From: Echria macrotheca
Lineage: Eukaryota; Ascomycota; Sordariomycetes; Sordariales; Schizotheciaceae
Direction of reading: 5' to 3'
DNA: 64,000 nt
Assembly (NCBI GenBank): GCA_030411725.1
Contig: MU839830.1
Span: forward strand, 1,488,001 to 1,552,000
The notes below the pieces were generated by a model. The model was not told the DNA's origin, did no database searches, and saw only the letters and a program-made list of their open reading frames with translations. Shown in pieces: positions 42,983 to 54,943 of the stretch. A program made the translations under genes and the position numbers. The stretch's first letter is position 1; every line of letters starts with the position of its first letter.

Positions 42983-45302
42983 GGGCGGGCGCTGCGATGA
43001 TGCGTTGCATACACTAGTTACGTTCGGGGCGGTTAGATCGAATTGTGCTCCGTTGAATCAACGGTCTCTCGGTAATCATTTGGGAAGGGCTTTGCTACTA
43101 AGATTTTGGAGGTAAAAGCCCGACATCAGCGTTCTTGAATATACATCGAGAGGATAGCTGTCGTTTTTATATGCCTAATGAAATTTCTCCAACGCAGTTT
43201 GCCCCAAAAATACTTCTCAGGGAGACGTAATAATATTTATAAAAACACTTTGGTCCGCCACGGGGAAGGTAAGCCTCGTCTAAAGAGGCCAGAGCCCGTC
43301 GATCTAGCAAAGGGACACGGTCGATCTAACCGTCTCGGTTACCTTTGCTTAAGCAGCTACGAAACTGATGTCATGTTGTGTCGAATATGGATTATGCTTA
43401 CGCCTCCGTGCTTGACTTACCTAGACACTTACGGCGGCATATGAAGGACATATGCCAGTATTGACGGGCAAGTGGACGGTATAAAACTCTCTGACAACAG
43501 GATCGGTTGCATCTGGCGGGTCTTCGGGTTAGTGTGGCATATCCCTAATACGACCAGGTCTATCACATGCAGATATCTCTGATCGATTGATCGATGTGGT
43601 AATCAGTAATGCGTCTCAACACCCAGTGACGATTTTACTTGGTCCTGTGCATGGTGGGTGATCTACACCTCCCGAAACGGGGGGTTAGGGAGGAAATACG
43701 AATCTACCGTGGTCATCGGTGCGTCCAGAGTAGGTAGACTCTCCTGAGATACAGAACAACAAGGAGTGACTAGAAGGAGAGAGACGAAGAAAAAGACCCG
43801 ACCCCCGGATGCGCAACACAAAACTAACAACAAGATGGATAGCTGAATGCATATCTAGGTAGGCGAGAAAGCCAAGTACAAGGTGCGTGGGTGGATAAAT
43901 GTACCTGTATCTCGATCTGCTCCAGGTCGGCGCGGCTCGCCGGGAATCAAGAGATTTAGTTAGATTCAGGGGTCCAGCACACTTATTACCGTGTAAAATA
44001 CTGCATGGCGAACACACACACCACAAACTAGGTAGGTCAACAGCCTCGAACTACTGCCGAGCCTGCGGGAGTGCAGCGCCAAATAGGTAAAGGTGTGTGC
44101 AACTGCAGCCGAGTGTATCCATCTGCATCCATCTGCACCCAGTCCCCAGCCAGTCGCATTCGCAGTCGCAGTCGCAGCAGCAGTCTTCCAAGTTTTTTTC
44201 CCCCCACGAATCGATACAGACATCAACACCAAACACCGAGACACCGACCGGTACTTTTCCAGTCCACTTTTCCATTTTCGATATGTTTGAGACACAGATA
44301 CAGACACACCCCCGAAAATGTTGCACAGGATTACACGAGAAAAGAAATAAAACCGACAATGATGAATACGGACACAAGCAAGCTCTTGAGACAAGCAAAA
44401 ACCCACACCCAAACCGATCAGAGACGTTTGAAGGCGGGATCCTTGCTGGGATTTTTGGTGGTAACCGCTGACGTCACTGGTGGGAACACCCAAACATTTG
44501 CCGTCGCCGGGAGCAAGCAGGCAGAAAGCTGCTGTGGTGTACGAGTACTGCTCATGTCAGCCGCAACGGGACACGGGCGTGACGGAGACCGCAGTGGCAA
44601 CGTGAGATGCGACGATCCCGGACCGACATTGGGGTCCACGGCTTGGATGGGTGGCTTCGGCACTCTCGGGGAACTAGACGGCCACATGCCCCCAGAGACC
44701 CTTCATGCATTCCCACCATGGATGCTTAAATCTTCATTTCGATGGTATGAATAAGACCCCTAGGCTATATTTACACCGAATATCGTCAGCCAGCCAGCGC
44801 TACCCTAGCCAAGGCCCCACGCCATTTCCAAAAAATGCAGACCTCCCCGGAAAACGCCATTATGTTCCTGCGCGGTGGGATGGCTGAATAGGTCCATATC
44901 CTGGACATGCCAACAAGTACGCGAAATGGTTTTCCATAGCCGTGCCCGAATGACTTGCACCCCGTGGTATAAAATAGTTTTCCCTCCCCACAAAAGCACA
45001 TCATCGTGAACTCCTGATCCTGTAATGCCCCAATGCTAATGTAACAAGAATGGCCGTGCTGCTGGCTTGTGCGTCCGTTGCTGTAATACAATGCTGTCCC
45101 TCTCCGGTCCGCACGATACGGGACCCTACCGTTCTGAGGCCATCGCCGTTCCGGTTCGGGGATATCGTGTGTTGACCAGTGTCGACTCAACCACCCCGGG
45201 ACAACGCTCGGCTCCCGAGCGCGCAACAACCGCCGTGCGTCCGGCCGCTGGCGAGATCTCTTGGTCAACCCAGCGGAACGCCATCGTCATCCGTTTGGAT
45301 CG
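42983..45302. other. 2.3-kb convergent intergenic region
   Basis: Lies between the 3' ends of the permease and SCOC genes. It holds a run of GCAGTC/CAG units (about 44158-44185) and ctaggtagg units (about 43856 and 44031). Open frames up to about 225 codons on the plus strand show no domain and are probably fortuitous. Confidence 0.4.
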
Positions 45303-45787
45303 TCATTTCTTGGACTTGCCGGTCGTTGCGGTGATCTTGCTCGTCGTCATGAGATCGCCAATGTACTTCTGTAGGAACTTGTTATTGTTGTCGAGCTTGT
45401 CATGTTCCTCCTTGACCGCCTCTATCCGGCTGAACAGCACGAGTAGCGAGTCCTGCAGTGCTTTTGCGTGCCTATGCTTGTGAGCAAACCTGAAGAATAG
45501 TGGTCGGGCTAAGCATACCTCTGGAGCTCTTCCCTGGCGGCCTTGCCAAGCGTCTCGATGTCTTCACTCGTTCTCTTGGGACTCATGGACCTCACATCAT
45601 CAGGTCCGATCTTGAAATCGACGGGGCCGACGGCCGAGTCGCGCGGCACGATCATGGTTCCGCTGCTTTTGCGGCTCGGCAGACGTGGTCGCATTGGCGT
45701 CGGCGCGTGGATCGGTTGGTCCACTGATGACCCCGATGAAGAATCCGACCAGTCCATATGCTCTCCGTTGGAAGGACTGTCGCCCAT
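45303..45787 (-). CDS. SCOC (short coiled-coil) domain protein
   Basis: Exons 45787-45519 and 45471-45303 with a 47-nt intron (gtatgc donor, GCTCAC branch, catag acceptor) give 145 residues. The N-terminal half is Ser/Pro-rich and probably disordered. The C-terminal HAKALQDSLLVLFSRIEAVKEEHDKLDNNNKFLQKYIGDLM is the conserved short coiled coil of the SCOC/DUF2205 family, ending in a Lys-rich tail. In animals SCOC binds Golgi ARL GTPases and influences autophagy; the fungal role is inferred by homology only. A 29-nt alternative intron would also keep the frame (LQRFAHKHRH) but is too short to be likely. Confidence 0.8.
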
Positions 45788-48700
45788 TATGTATTACGCG
45801 CCGGTCGTGCGGCGAACGGAAGTGTGTCGAGGAAGTCGTGGGAACTGTCGGGGGACAGGGAAAAGAGGCGGGGACGAAGATTATGAACGGCGTTCCAACT
45901 CCTCCAGCTCTTGGGGTAGCAAGTTCGTCGTTGCCACCATTCGTCAGTTGCGCGTGGGACACAGCAGGGTCCTATCGGGACTGCAACTGCCAGGCGCGGG
46001 AGGGTGAAGGATGCAGATGCGTGAAAAGGAGGCGAGGAGTTTGCCGGGACAAATTCGAGGGACCCGGGGGGACTAGTAGGGCGGTTGCGGTGGCACTCGA
46101 AGTGGGATGGGGGTGCGAAGCGGCTGTCGGAACGCTGGGGTCGTGGGGCCCGCGGAAAGGTCGCCGGGCAGCAAGGTCAGCAAGCAGCGCAAATCGCCAG
46201 TCGACAACGGTTGTCGGTTGGCTGTGTAAATGCGCGGCACCAACCAGTGACGGGCACCGAGACGGTCAGTTGCCGGAAGGGAAGGAAGATGGAATGGGCG
46301 CGGAAAATCGAGCCGTCGCTATTGGCCAGACGGTGGAGTCGCTTTGGCGGTGGATGGGGCTGGTCAGGAGGTATTTCGAGTCCTGTTTCCCTGCCGCGAT
46401 CAGCGAGCTGTGCCCTGTTGGCCGGAGCCGTCGAGTGGCCGCGAGGGGTCGTTCGGTGTGGTCACAGAAATGCAGGGTCGGGACTTGTTTTGCGATGCTG
46501 TTGCGGGAAGGCAGGCTGTCGATCCAAGAGGGGACGAGTTTGACAACGGCCGCGGCCACGACTGTCTTTTTAAGCGCGACGGACGAGATGTCTGGAGGCC
46601 GACTGCTCTTCGATGGGTTCTGGCCGGATCGTGCTTCGACACAGCGTTGTCTCGTCGTGGGACGTGGCGGCGCAGAGTCAATCGTGGGTGTGTCGCGTGG
46701 GACAGATGACAGATTCGAGTGCCAAAGTGCTGTTGCTCACCGATGCTTCCTTCTCGGCTACAGGCTGTCCCACCTCAGTCTGCCTCAGGCGCCAACGGCA
46801 TGCTTCCATTTCCGGCCTAGCGGGCTGAGCGGTCCAAGTACTGATCGGCAGCAGTGACGCCACAACGCGGGCATTGCATTGGTCGGCCTGGGGTGGCCCC
46901 ACAGACCCCTGGACGTGCAGGGGTGCGAAAGCCATGTCTCTCGATGATGAAATGGCTGCAGCTGAGAATTCCCATGTTCCATTCCTGGGAATGGCATCGC
47001 CCTCACACAAGACTGCAAGTCCCCTGCACTAGGTACATACACCACTGCCGCGCCCCTCTGCTGCACCTCCCCGCTTTCCTGAAAATTAAATTTTGTTCTA
47101 ATTTTTCACAAATTTACCCCCGTCGCAAGTCTGTCTCGGTGGCTTCTGTTGCCTGCCAGAGAGTTTTCTAGGGCCTTTCTGCCCTGGTTTAGAATTGTTC
47201 GAAAACTGGTGCGAGGCACAGGAGCACGACGGATAAGACCTCTTGACCCACCCATGATCTTGGTTTTCCCTGTTTTGGACTTCCCAGCCCTGTGTCGGCA
47301 CAACCCCGCCTTCGCTTTCCCCTCTCACCTTTATTTTATGCACCGCACCCACGGCCACGGACTTTTGTATTAAATGAATCCGCAGACGGAAGAGACAAAC
47401 ACCTTATTTGTAGCACCGTCTCGGCTATTGTGCACAGCTGGGGAGCGTGGATGAGTCGAAGCTCTCTCTGCTGCTTACGGTACTCCGCATTGGTCCAATT
47501 ATGTCATGATCAGCGGTAGTACTGTATATCCCTCTGCCTTCTTCACCGTGCGGTCTTTTCCTGACTCGAGGCGGCTGAGCTGAGTTAGATCCCGCCTTTT
47601 CTTGTCTTGTCTCTGTTCAGCCACGTTTATTGCTGCCACGTTGAGACACGGCTTTCGCACTTGTCGGATCTGGTGCCCGGTGTTGCGGTTTCCTCTCACG
47701 TGTTGTTTCCACCTGTCAGTCTGAATTACACGTGTAGTATTACTCTACACGCGGCTATTCTTGGCGTAGCCATGGCTCTCTGTCCCTGAAGACGTGGACA
47801 AGTTCAGTCCAGTTAGTGCCGGCATACTCTGTCTCTCGGTCGTGCCAGTTTTCCTGCTCTACAGACTACAGCCTGTTTCATCTCATGGCTTCTGGATGGT
47901 GAAGCTAGCCAGTCCAATCTCACACTACTTCTGGGTCATTCTGGATTGTATTTGTCTTGGTTCGATCGATCGCAGGCTGTTCTGACACGGCATTCGAAGT
48001 CGGGTCATCGGTTAGCCCCTACCCATACGCCGAGCTTCCTGTAGGCCCCGAGTCTCACGAGTTGTCTGACATGGGCGCACTGTGCACAGCACTGTTGATC
48101 GGCTTGATACCCGGTGTAGCCAGCCAATGTCCGTGCCAGCCGGAGCGGTACTCTTGGCCGGAGTGGGAGCAGACCCGCAGGCGAGCAGGTGATCTCGGCG
48201 GAGAAAAATGCCTTGGCCATCACTGGTCACACCGTGTCACCTGCGGGGATGGAGGCTCGTCCGGCTGCCAGAGGCCCGCGAATAACGTCAGTCCAGGCGG
48301 CCGAGCAACCCCCTGCATCCTCCTCTGGGCCCGACCGGAAGCGGAGCTCTCAACTCCGTCTCCCACTTCTCTACCCCCCATCTCTGCCCGCGGGATTTCC
48401 AGATACCTATCGTGTGGTTCTGTTTCATCTTCTCTCTGTCGACCCAGCACAAGGGAACTACAGTCTTCCCTCGGGCCGTTGAAGATCGAGGGTCTTCCCG
48501 ATGCCCAGCCATGCCAATAATCAAAATGGTGCCTGCTGCCAAGCCCCGCGTCCATCTTATCACGGCTATCCGGCAACCCGGCACCTGTCTGGTGGATGCC
48601 AAGATCGGCCCTGGATCCAGGAGTGCAGCTCTCTGCAGAGTCCAGGGTACAAGATGGCCGCAAGATGCCGTCGACTGTGAGTTTGCAGATTGTCATGGGC

Positions 48701-49964
48701 TGTGGTGTTGGAGCCCGACCCGCCCAACCCGAGCTTCCCATAGAGTTTCTCCCTGTAACTACCAAACCTAACAGCCTCACTGCTGCTGTACCCCTCCCAA
48801 GACCCCTGACCCAGCAGCAAAACCGTTGCCGATTTTTCCATGCCCAGCAAACTTGCCGTCTAGTCCCGAGGGGGCATTTTGATAGATCTCGATCTCTTGT
48901 TTCCACCGGTTACGCTTTGTTTCGACCGCATTGCACTAGTCTGAGGAATCTCCCCTAAACTATCACTTCTCACTTCCCACTGCGCGTACACGTGTACATT
49001 ATGCCGCTGTGGTTATCAAATGGCTCCCCTCGGGATGCTTGTCCCTCCAACGAGGATATCACTTGTTTTGTTGAAGTCGGGGGGTCGTTAGATCTCTGTG
49101 CTTTCCCAGATCTGACGAGAACCCTTGAATCCCTGGTGAGCAAGCCCGAGGAAGAAACCGGTATGCATACACAAAGGTGTAAGGGGCAGCAAGGGGCAGC
49201 AAGGGGGCTTCTTTAGTTATGAATATTATGTTTCTCAACCCACTCAACCCGGTGACCTCTTTGAGCTTTTTGGATCGTAACTGTCAGGAGGTGAACATGT
49301 CTTGTTCTTCTCGAGTGGCTCTAAACTGCTCATGAGTTGCTCTTCATACATGCACCTAGATATGTGAGGATCGTGGCAATCTCCGCTTCTCAGGTAATCT
49401 GCCTACGTTGGTATCTTCTTATCCATGTGCCCAGGGTCGGATCCCCGGTTGGGGGTTGGCGGTGTCAAAGGGGCGCTAGGATAGACTCCCACGCCCCCAC
49501 GCTCCCACGGTTCCGCAGGAATTTGACGGGGGGTGACTGAACTTTTGTCACGGGGCTTTTGGCCCTTGATATCATCACGCCCCTTCCTATTGGACTGGGT
49601 ACTTCTTCCTCGGACAACGTTGGATACCGGCGTACGCTTGGGATACTGAGTGCGCGCAAGGTTTGTCAAGGGAAACCAACATTTTCTTCAGATGGATACC
49701 CTACCTTGGCGTGTTCCTTCAATGGGGTTGGCTGCTGCAGTGGGATGGTTGCGCTGAGCCGATGATCAACCTTGTGTCAATGGCTGACGAAAACTTGTAA
49801 AACACCTCTCTGTCTCCGGGTCGTAGTTTGAAGACTGAAAGCACCGACGCCAATACTGGGTAGACAACGAGGTCGGGCTCAACTTCAAATTCATGCAAGA
49901 TAGAGAGCCCCCCTATTCAAACCACGCATACCCCCGTTCAGGGGTAACCACCACAAGATCTAGA
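45788..49964. other. 4.2-kb region without a recognisable gene
   Basis: The left kilobase (GC-rich) is probably the promoter and leader of the SCOC gene. The rest contains only open frames without domains on both strands (up to about 390 codons at 45685-46857 and about 228 at 48220-48906), whose translations are rich in Arg, Gly, Ser and Pro as expected from chance reading of GC-rich DNA. A short tandem ggggcagcaa repeat lies at about 49187-49207. A non-coding transcript or a missed multi-exon gene cannot be excluded. Confidence 0.35.
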
Positions 49965-52900
49965 CTAAACCTTATCCACTGCTTCCAGCACAAACGAAAA
50001 CTTCATCTCCTCCACACGCACCAACAGATCCTCCCTCACCCCCGGCCCACACGCAGCCGTACCGACACCCGCAACCTTCGCATCCAGCCGCAACAGCGTC
50101 GCGTCCTCCTCCACCAGATCACACGGGTGCTTCGCGCTCTGCAACATCTCCGTCGCATGTCTCGACGCAGCAAAACTAAACGCCCGCTCACAGTTGTCCG
50201 ACCAGTCCGTCTCCTCACCCGCAATAGCCCGGACACCGCGCTGGCGCCCGGGGTCTGAGACGCGAACCCACCGCGTCCCCATCCGATTCCCATTCTCCTG
50301 CGGGACTTCATAAGGGGTCTGCAGCCCGTCTACACTGCCACTCCACACACCCACGGCCTGCGCCGATCGCTTGTCGGGGTATGACTCGCCCGGCCCGAGG
50401 CCGAGCCAATTTACCGCTTGAAAGCGGTGGGGCAGCCGCAGGTCGAGACCAACGCGCGGGACATGGTCGGGTTGAAATCCTGTAGGGCGTAGACTAACCG
50501 CTATGGTGAGCCTGCCGCTGGAGGAGATGGTGTAGCGCGTCGTGGCTTCGAAGCCCCATGCTAGCACCGGCGGGGAGAGGTATGTCTCGGTCGTGATGAC
50601 AGCGTCGTCCGGGGAGTTGGTAATGTCGATGGAGCGGAGCTGGCTGGTTAGGGTGTCGACACCGAAGCGGCGCCAGTACGGGAGCGAGAGCGCCTTGTCG
50701 TTGTCTGTGGGGGCGCGCCAGAACGAGGGCTTGATGGCGGCGTGCGTTGTCTCGTCGGTAATAAGGAGGGGTGTGTCGCCGGCGTGCCAGGCGGTTAGGT
50801 AGCCCCGTGCCGTGTCGAAGTGGAAGGAAAAGCCGTCGCCCCTTATCACCGTCGATACCCCAACGCTTTCGGTTGTGAGGTTTGATGTAACATGACTGAG
50901 TGGTGACAACAGCCTCGGACCAGGAGAGAGCCGTTCTTGGACCCAGGCTACCAGGTGTCCCTCTTCAGCCCATGGCGTGGCTTCTCGCTGTACGAACGAG
51001 ACGGTAAGGTATACTTCCTTGTCGGATTTGATATTCGTTATGCTACTCGGCAACGCGACCTCGGCACTAGACCCCGGTGGTATGGAAGGAAGTTCTAATA
51101 TGCTCCAAGCCAGTGTGGTGGATCTGCAGTTGTCAGCATCCGAGAAACCAATCGGGAATATTCACCTACTGCTCATCCAACTCTTCAACTTTGTAGACGG
51201 CCCGTAGATGCTCGAGTCCAATAAAGTTGTATGAATTCGAAACAACCAGTACCGACCCCTTAACTGAAGCCCGGACAGGTTCAATCACCTTTTTCAGCTC
51301 GGCAAGTCCACGCGTCGGGTGATGGCCGCTGAACAACAGGCCGTCCATGACAAACGTTCCGTCGTTGGGAACATCGCCAAAGTCGCCGCCATAGGCATAG
51401 TACGACTTTCCATCGGGTTCCACCTTCCAAATCCCATGGTTCGCCCACTCCCAGATGAAGCCGCCCTGCAGCCGCCGTCGCGAGCGAAAGGCTTCCTCAT
51501 AGTCCTCCAGCCAGCCAGGACCATTGCCCATGGCGTGCGCGTACTCGCAGAGGACCACAGGCTTCTCGAACGTACCGTCCTCCTTGACTCCCTCGGTATC
51601 AACCAGTTCCAGCAGGCGTTCGACGGATGGATACATGTACGAGTACATATCGGCCGACTTGGCCTGCGGGTCGCCTTCATAGTGGACGAGGCGGCCCGGG
51701 TCGACGCGCTTGGCGTACTCGTACATCGCCTTGTGGTTGCTGCCGTAGAAAGCCTCATTTCCGAGCGACCAGATAATGACCGAGGGGTGGTTCTTGTCGC
51801 GTTGCACCATCTGGGTGATGCGGTCGACGTAGGCGGCGCGCCACGACGGGTTGTCGCTTGTGAACTTGGCAGCGCGTCCAAACGTCAACTTCTTGCGCTC
51901 CTCATAGTCCATCTCTTCGGGTATGTCCTGGGGACGGGCGACGGCGTCGTAGAAGCCGTGGCACTCGAGGTCTGCCTCGTCGATGACCCATAGACCCAAT
52001 TCGTCGGCGAGATCAAAGAGTCTGGGGTGGCTCGGGTAGTGGCTGCAACGTAGCGCGTTGATATTGTGTGCTTTCATGAGAAGAAGGTCCCAATGAAGAA
52101 AGTCAAGCGGAACAGCCCGGCCAAACTGGGGATGGTGGTCATGTCTGTTGACGCCGTGGAATTGGATGGGTGTGCCGTTGACACAGATCAGACCGTTCTT
52201 GAGCTCGACCTTGCGGAAGCCAATATTCTGGTGTACCTTCTGGACTTCAGAGTTGGCGAATTGAAGCATTATCTCGACGCGGTAGAGATACGGCGTCTCG
52301 GCTGTCCACTTTTTCGGGTCATCAACGGGCAGGCTTAGCGTCACTTGTCCTTCTGCCTCGATTTTCTGGCTCAAGGTCGCAATTTCTTCACCGCCGTTTT
52401 GCGGGAACTCGAGGAGGGTGACCTTAGCCGTGACGATACTCCCCACACTCATCGTGATGTCAAGAGTGGCGTTGAGGGTTCCCTTCCTATATTCGCTGTC
52501 AAGATCCGTCTTCAGAAAATAGTCCTCCAACCTGGACTCCGAGGGGAAAGCCAACAGGTGGACATGGCGGAAAATTCCTGATACTATTAGCAAACCGGTC
52601 TAGGTGGGATAGCCAAGGGGTAAACCTGAAAGCCACCATTGGTCTTGGTCTTCGATGTAGGACCCGTCGGACCACTGGTACACCCTGACAAACAACTCGT
52701 TGTTGCAGTAGTAGTTCAGCTCCCCGTTTACGAACGGCGTGATATCGAACTCGGAGGGATTCCGGGACCCCTGAGCGTATCCCACCAGTCGCCGGTTCAC
52801 CCAGACATGGTAAGCACTGTCGACGCCATCGAAGCGGAGGCGAAGCTGACGATTATCGCGCCATCTCGCGGGTACGCCGAATGTAGTTCGGTAGGACCCC

Positions 52901-53259
52901 GTCGGGTTTTCAGTCGGTACATGGGGAGGACAGACCGGGATGGGATACTGCACGTTGGTATACTGAGGATGACCATGACCTTGCAGCTGCCAGTGGCCAG
53001 GCACCTGGATCTTGGTCCAGCCCGGGGATCTCGCGTCAAACTCTGCTGGGTCTGGTGCCTCCTGGGGAGTCGCGGCGTAGTGAAAATCCCACTGTCTGTC
53101 GAGGGGAAGCGATGTGTCGGGGAGGAAGTAGGACCGCGGGGCGAGTGTGTTTCGACGGAAGACGGCTTCGTTTGCGTAGTCCGGCACGCCGGGGACCTCT
53201 TGGGGAGGAATGCCGGGAGGTATCGATTCCAAGATTTCTAGAAATCTTTCGGATTCCAT
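49965..53259 (-). CDS. Beta-galactosidase, GH2 family (LacZ/LAC4 type)
   Basis: Three exons (53259-52626, 52577-51170, 51123-49965) join in phase into 1066 residues, close to bacterial LacZ and yeast Lac4. Domains run in order: jelly-roll sugar-binding (PGHWQLQGHGHPQYTNVQYP), immunoglobulin-like, TIM barrel (GVNRHDHHPQFGR; RCSHYPSHPRLFDLADELGLWVIDEAD), a linker Ig domain and the C-terminal super-sandwich (RAPTDNDKAL, NWLGLGPGESYPDK). NPSVIIWSLGNE-like WSLGNEAFYG carries the acid/base Glu486, and LCEYAHAMGN the nucleophile Glu556; their 70-residue spacing is as in yeast Lac4. There is no signal peptide, so it should act in the cytosol on imported beta-galactosides. Divergent from the porter gene at 54944. 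Confidence 0.93.
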
Positions 53260-54943
53260 GGCTTCTAGAAATCTTTCGAGCCGGGAGGGACAGGTTGTGT
53301 TTACTCTGGGCTGACCAAGACTGCGATGTTTATATCTGAAGGTGGAATGTGGAGACTGCTGCTGCTGCTGCTTCTCGCTTCTCGTCTCGGCCCTGGCCTC
53401 CGAGAATATCTTCCATCTATTGGACTGACTCCATGTCTTCTGGAAGACCTGCCGATCGCGCAACGCGGGGTTGTCAACCCCGCAGCAGCACCCGGAGGTA
53501 TCATGAGGGAGGGGCTATGCAGGGCGTAAGGCAGCTCAGGGGCTCTCTCGGATATGGATGCTACCTTGACGAAGGAGCGGCAGAGAACGCACGATAGCTT
53601 GTTACGGGAAGGTCCAAGGGTTCACCCATAAGCCATCTGAGATGGTTGCCTTGAAACATCGAGAATCGACGAATTTTAGCTAAGGGATGGCGCGGGAAGG
53701 GGCATTTCCATGCAGCTTCCCGACCCGTTAATATCTGCCCAGCAGATGACTGGTGCAAGTTCTCAAGCGAAGTCGGGGGGAGCGGAGCCGGCGGCGCTGG
53801 GTCGGAAGATGCCGTGGTCCTTCCCATTGTGCAGATTCACCGACACACCGTGACATTGGAAGTCTTCGTGGTTGACAAAAGCTTTGCCTGGCTGGAAAGG
53901 AGGTCAAGAGATTTTCTGTCTTTGAGCCGGGATCTTTCTTTCCCCTCGCTTTCCATTTCCTGTGCAGCTCTCCAAGACCCCTTTCTGGGGCTGGCTTTGA
54001 CTTCTATGCGGCTTCTGCATTGCCTTGACACTTGGTGCGAGGCAGGAGCCAGCTTTTCCCGGGCGGTCTCTGTGAAGTGTGCTCTCTCCGCAGAAAAAAA
54101 ATTGGTGGAGGAAGAGCTGCCGAGGGGGGGTTTATACTCTGTGGAATTGTGGGGTGCTGGAGCAGGAGGAAGGGACACCACATCCCTTTCTTTCCTTGCC
54201 CAGAGCAAAAGTGAGAGATAGCAGAGACAAGACTTTTCTGAGGTGGGGCTGACCGAAAGTTCGCGCGACCAACTGAAAATTCAGCCGCCCAGATGAGCTT
54301 ACGGGCATCCAGAGAGAGACGCCGTGGAGCGGTTGCCGTATCCGAAGGAGTATCTCCTGCCAGCCACAACCCCGGACGCCATCTGCTGTGGCCATTTCTT
54401 CAGCTGCTTTGGGACAACCGAGGCCTCGAAAACTGGACACAGCCAAATGTTAGCACAGAACCCAGAATTCCAGACAGCTTTCTTGCCGGATATAAGGGAA
54501 GCACTAACACCACACACGCCATTGGCTCGCCAAATGCCCCGGGGATGTCGCAGCCGAGTCTCCTCAAAACTGGGTCTCGACTTTTTCCTTTTGCTGTTGG
54601 CAGCGAACACTCTATTGCTACCATGTCACTCCGCATACAGGCAATACCGGGGAATGTCCAGACCAGCCCAGACATGTCCATTCCCCGTGCGGGGAAGCTC
54701 ACAAGGACTGATACGGTCCCCAACACGGCCGGACATCGATACTACTCTTCATGTCTTCACCGTCCACGCGACCCGTCACCTCCCGCCCCGATGGGCCGTC
54801 TGACATGAGGGGCTGTTGATTCAGTACCGAGCGGGCGGTTTCCCATTCCTTCCTCTTAAAACCCTCTGCCGGTCTCCAGTTTTCCCCGGGTGGCGGGTCA
54901 TCGACAAATTGCGCTTCTCTGACATACGTCCGCATTCTGCACC
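53260..54943. promoter_or_regulatory. Shared divergent promoter of the beta-galactosidase and LAC12-like porter genes
   Basis: This 1.7-kb stretch separates two genes transcribed away from each other. Matches to the carbon-repressor CreA consensus SYGGRG occur at 53985-53990 (CTGGGG), 54149-54154 and 54243-54248 (GTGGGG). A CGG-N6-CCG inverted repeat, the kind bound by Zn(II)2Cys6 dimers, lies at 53803-53814. These short motifs can occur by chance; function is inferred only from position. Confidence 0.45.

Noticed and set aside
44071..44754. 227-codon plus-strand open frame between convergent genes
   Set aside because: Low-complexity Ser/Gln/Arg runs from a CAG-type repeat, no domain; probably 3' UTR DNA.
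45489..45518. 29-nt intron in the SCOC gene giving LQRFAHKHRH
   Set aside because: Keeps the frame but is shorter than any plausible fungal intron. The overlapping 47-nt intron has a branch site and also keeps the frame.
45685..46857. 390-codon plus-strand open frame upstream of the SCOC gene
   Set aside because: Overlaps the SCOC first exon in antisense, no domain, composition typical of chance reading of GC-rich promoter DNA.
47957..48906. Open frames of 187 codons (plus) and 228 codons (minus)
   Set aside because: They overlap each other on opposite strands, have no motif and no splice structure, and neither has a believable start context.
54293..54808. Overlapping plus-strand open frames of 159-171 codons in the divergent promoter
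   Set aside because: Two different frames over the same DNA, no recognised motif, and they lie where both promoters are expected.
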